A stretch of 64,000 nt of DNA from NCBI GenBank assembly GCA_035048495.1, contig CM068543.1:24975751-25039750 (forward strand). The letters are read 5' to 3'. The notes beneath the pieces were generated by a model, which saw nothing but the letters and a program-made list of their open reading frames with translations, did not search any database and was not told where the DNA came from. The translations under genes were made by a program, and so were the position numbers. The DNA comes from Euptelea pleiosperma. Lineage: Eukaryota > Streptophyta > Magnoliopsida > Ranunculales > Eupteleaceae. Position 1 is the first letter of the stretch. Each line of letters starts with the position of its first letter. Shown here one piece after another: positions 62,842 through 64,000 of this stretch.

Positions 62842-63402
62842 CATACCGTTGTATGGTTCCTAAAGATACACAACCATATGGCATTAACTCTAACAGATTC
62901 TGCACGCTTTTCGAGGAAAATGGCACATGTACTTTTCTGGACAAATGAGAGATCTTCCTAAAATTTTAACTGCATACGGTTGTGTAGGAGGAGGTCATAC
63001 ACAATTGTATATCATTACTTTTTGGATCCCCTACATGTATCTCGAGGAAAATGGCATGGGTGCTTCTCTGGGGATATGAATGGTATTTTTGGAAATGTAA
63101 TTGCATACGGTTGTGTAAGAGGTCCTATACAACCATATGTGAATAGTTTTTCATCTCACTGCGCGGATCTTGAGGAAAAGGACACATGTAATTTTTTTCA
63201 TTTTTGACCATAGATCTTCCAGATCTGACTCCATATGGTTGTGTAGCTTTCTTTTCTGCACAACCGTATCCAATTTGTCTCTCTGCTCTATGGGTGGTTG
63301 GCTCATAAATTGAGGCATGCCCTTTATGCAGAAATCCAGTCCTGTTCTGCCAAATCTGAGGACATACGGTTGTGTATCCCTATGCCTTACACAACCGTAT
63401 GT
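62842..63402. repeat. Five-copy ~131-bp tandem array of inverted repeats
   Basis: Each unit has catacggttgtgta followed after 10-15 nt by tacacaaccgtatg (or close variants). Units start at 62842, 62973, 63104, 63232 and 63363, so the period is 128-131 bp. Between hairpins 'tcgaggaaaatggcacatg'-like text recurs. Probably the U3 of an antisense Sirevirus-like LTR. Confidence 0.75.
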
Positions 63403-63498
63403 AGTTACTTTCTGAAGGTATGGGCTGGTTCTGATCAAAATTAACCATCTTCATTTTCTTGAAATTTGTGCTAGTTGTGCCCTTATTGACTGAATACG

Positions 63499-64000
63499 TG
63501 ATATTCGCTCAAAAGTGCTTATTTTTAGCAATTATCCTTCTAGTATTGTCACACTCTTCTACGTAAAACTGCATTTTTTATCAACATTTCTACGTCAGAG
63601 TTTTTCTCATTCGTAGGACACACTCTTCTGGTTAAAACGGTATATTCGCATGCATTCATACACATTTATTTGACCTACATGCGAAGTCATTCTCATTACG
63701 CGATTTTTCTATCGCAGGAGCACTAATTGGGCAATTTTGATGGCATGCAGGCCCACAATCAACTTCCAGAACCTAGGATCAAAGCTCAAGAGCCAACAGG
63801 TTAAAGATGAGGAGATATAGGCCGAAGACGGGAAGAGCCAGAGAGTCGACGGAATTGAGGGATGACCAAGAGAGAAGGAGAGACAAGCCCTCAAAGAAGA
63901 GACTAAGGAGATTAAAGCTTATAAACCAACACAAGGCGAGTGCTTGCTCAGTTGGTAAAGCATGCAGAAGACCACGTCAAAGATCGGGTTTCAAGACGCT
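63499..64000 (+). mobile_element. LTR of the 4228 family, truncated by the window end
   Basis: TGATATTCGCTCAAAAGTGC onward matches 4228-4735 closely, including the tRNA-like segment (63946-63997). Preceding atacg (63494-63498) may be the left TSD. Whether it is a solo LTR or a whole element cannot be seen. Confidence 0.8.

Noticed and set aside
62842..63402. CRISPR-like regular repeats
   Set aside because: Repeats are ~14-bp inverted pairs on a 131-bp period in plant DNA; the intervening sequences are themselves related, not unique spacers.

Overview
This is nuclear DNA of a flowering plant with a large, repeat-rich genome. The evidence is Ty1/copia, Ty3/gypsy-like, LINE (L1- and RTE-type), CACTA, hAT, Mutator-like and Tourist-like sequence packed around one plant gene with 14 coding exons, 13 GT-AG introns, and introns of up to 6.5 kb. 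The gene sequence looks non-grass (dicot or magnoliid), but I cannot name the species.

Layout. 1-13.6 kb: decayed exons of a Ski2-like helicase (HELQ/POLQ type), then an L1-type LINE split by an 11.9-kb Sirevirus-like copia element (1357-13277, TSD gaggt). That element is itself interrupted by a 2.58-kb solo LTR (4228-6807, TSD gtaat). 13.6-27 kb: no host gene seen. It holds a second solo LTR of the same family (17003-19818, TSD agttg), two Tourist-like elements, one carrying a CACTA deletion derivative, and a dense run of short inverted-repeat elements, several with exact 9-bp TSDs. These lead up to the promoter side of the only intact gene.

27.5-57.5 kb: a complete plus-strand gene for a 473-aa multi-pass membrane protein with a C-terminal C3HC4 RING finger. 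It belongs to the plant 'transmembrane Fragile-X-F-associated' family (Arabidopsis At1g73950/At1g18470/At1g68820 type). All exon phases join and no stop interrupts the frame. Introns 1, 4, 5, 6, 10 and 12 are filled with TE fragments, including a Sirevirus-like solo LTR inside an antisense RTE LINE, reverse-oriented copia remnants, a 1.46-kb Mutator-like element with a 9-bp TSD, and a copia relic whose reverse-transcriptase start is tandemly duplicated.

57.5-64 kb: 3' flank of the gene, further foldback elements, a decayed minus-strand CACTA protein with a Ulp1-like (C48) peptidase, a five-copy ~131-bp array of inverted repeats in what looks like an antisense LTR, and the first 502 bp of a third LTR of the 4228/17003 family, cut by the window end.

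How it fits together: the RING gene is the only apparently functional host gene. The rest is a layered record of insertions whose order can be read from nesting and TSDs. The least ordinary features are in the Sirevirus-like element (a promoter-like module before an extra ORF, a pol shortened in frame, repeated polypurine tracts) and a tRNA-like segment inside the solo-LTR family.
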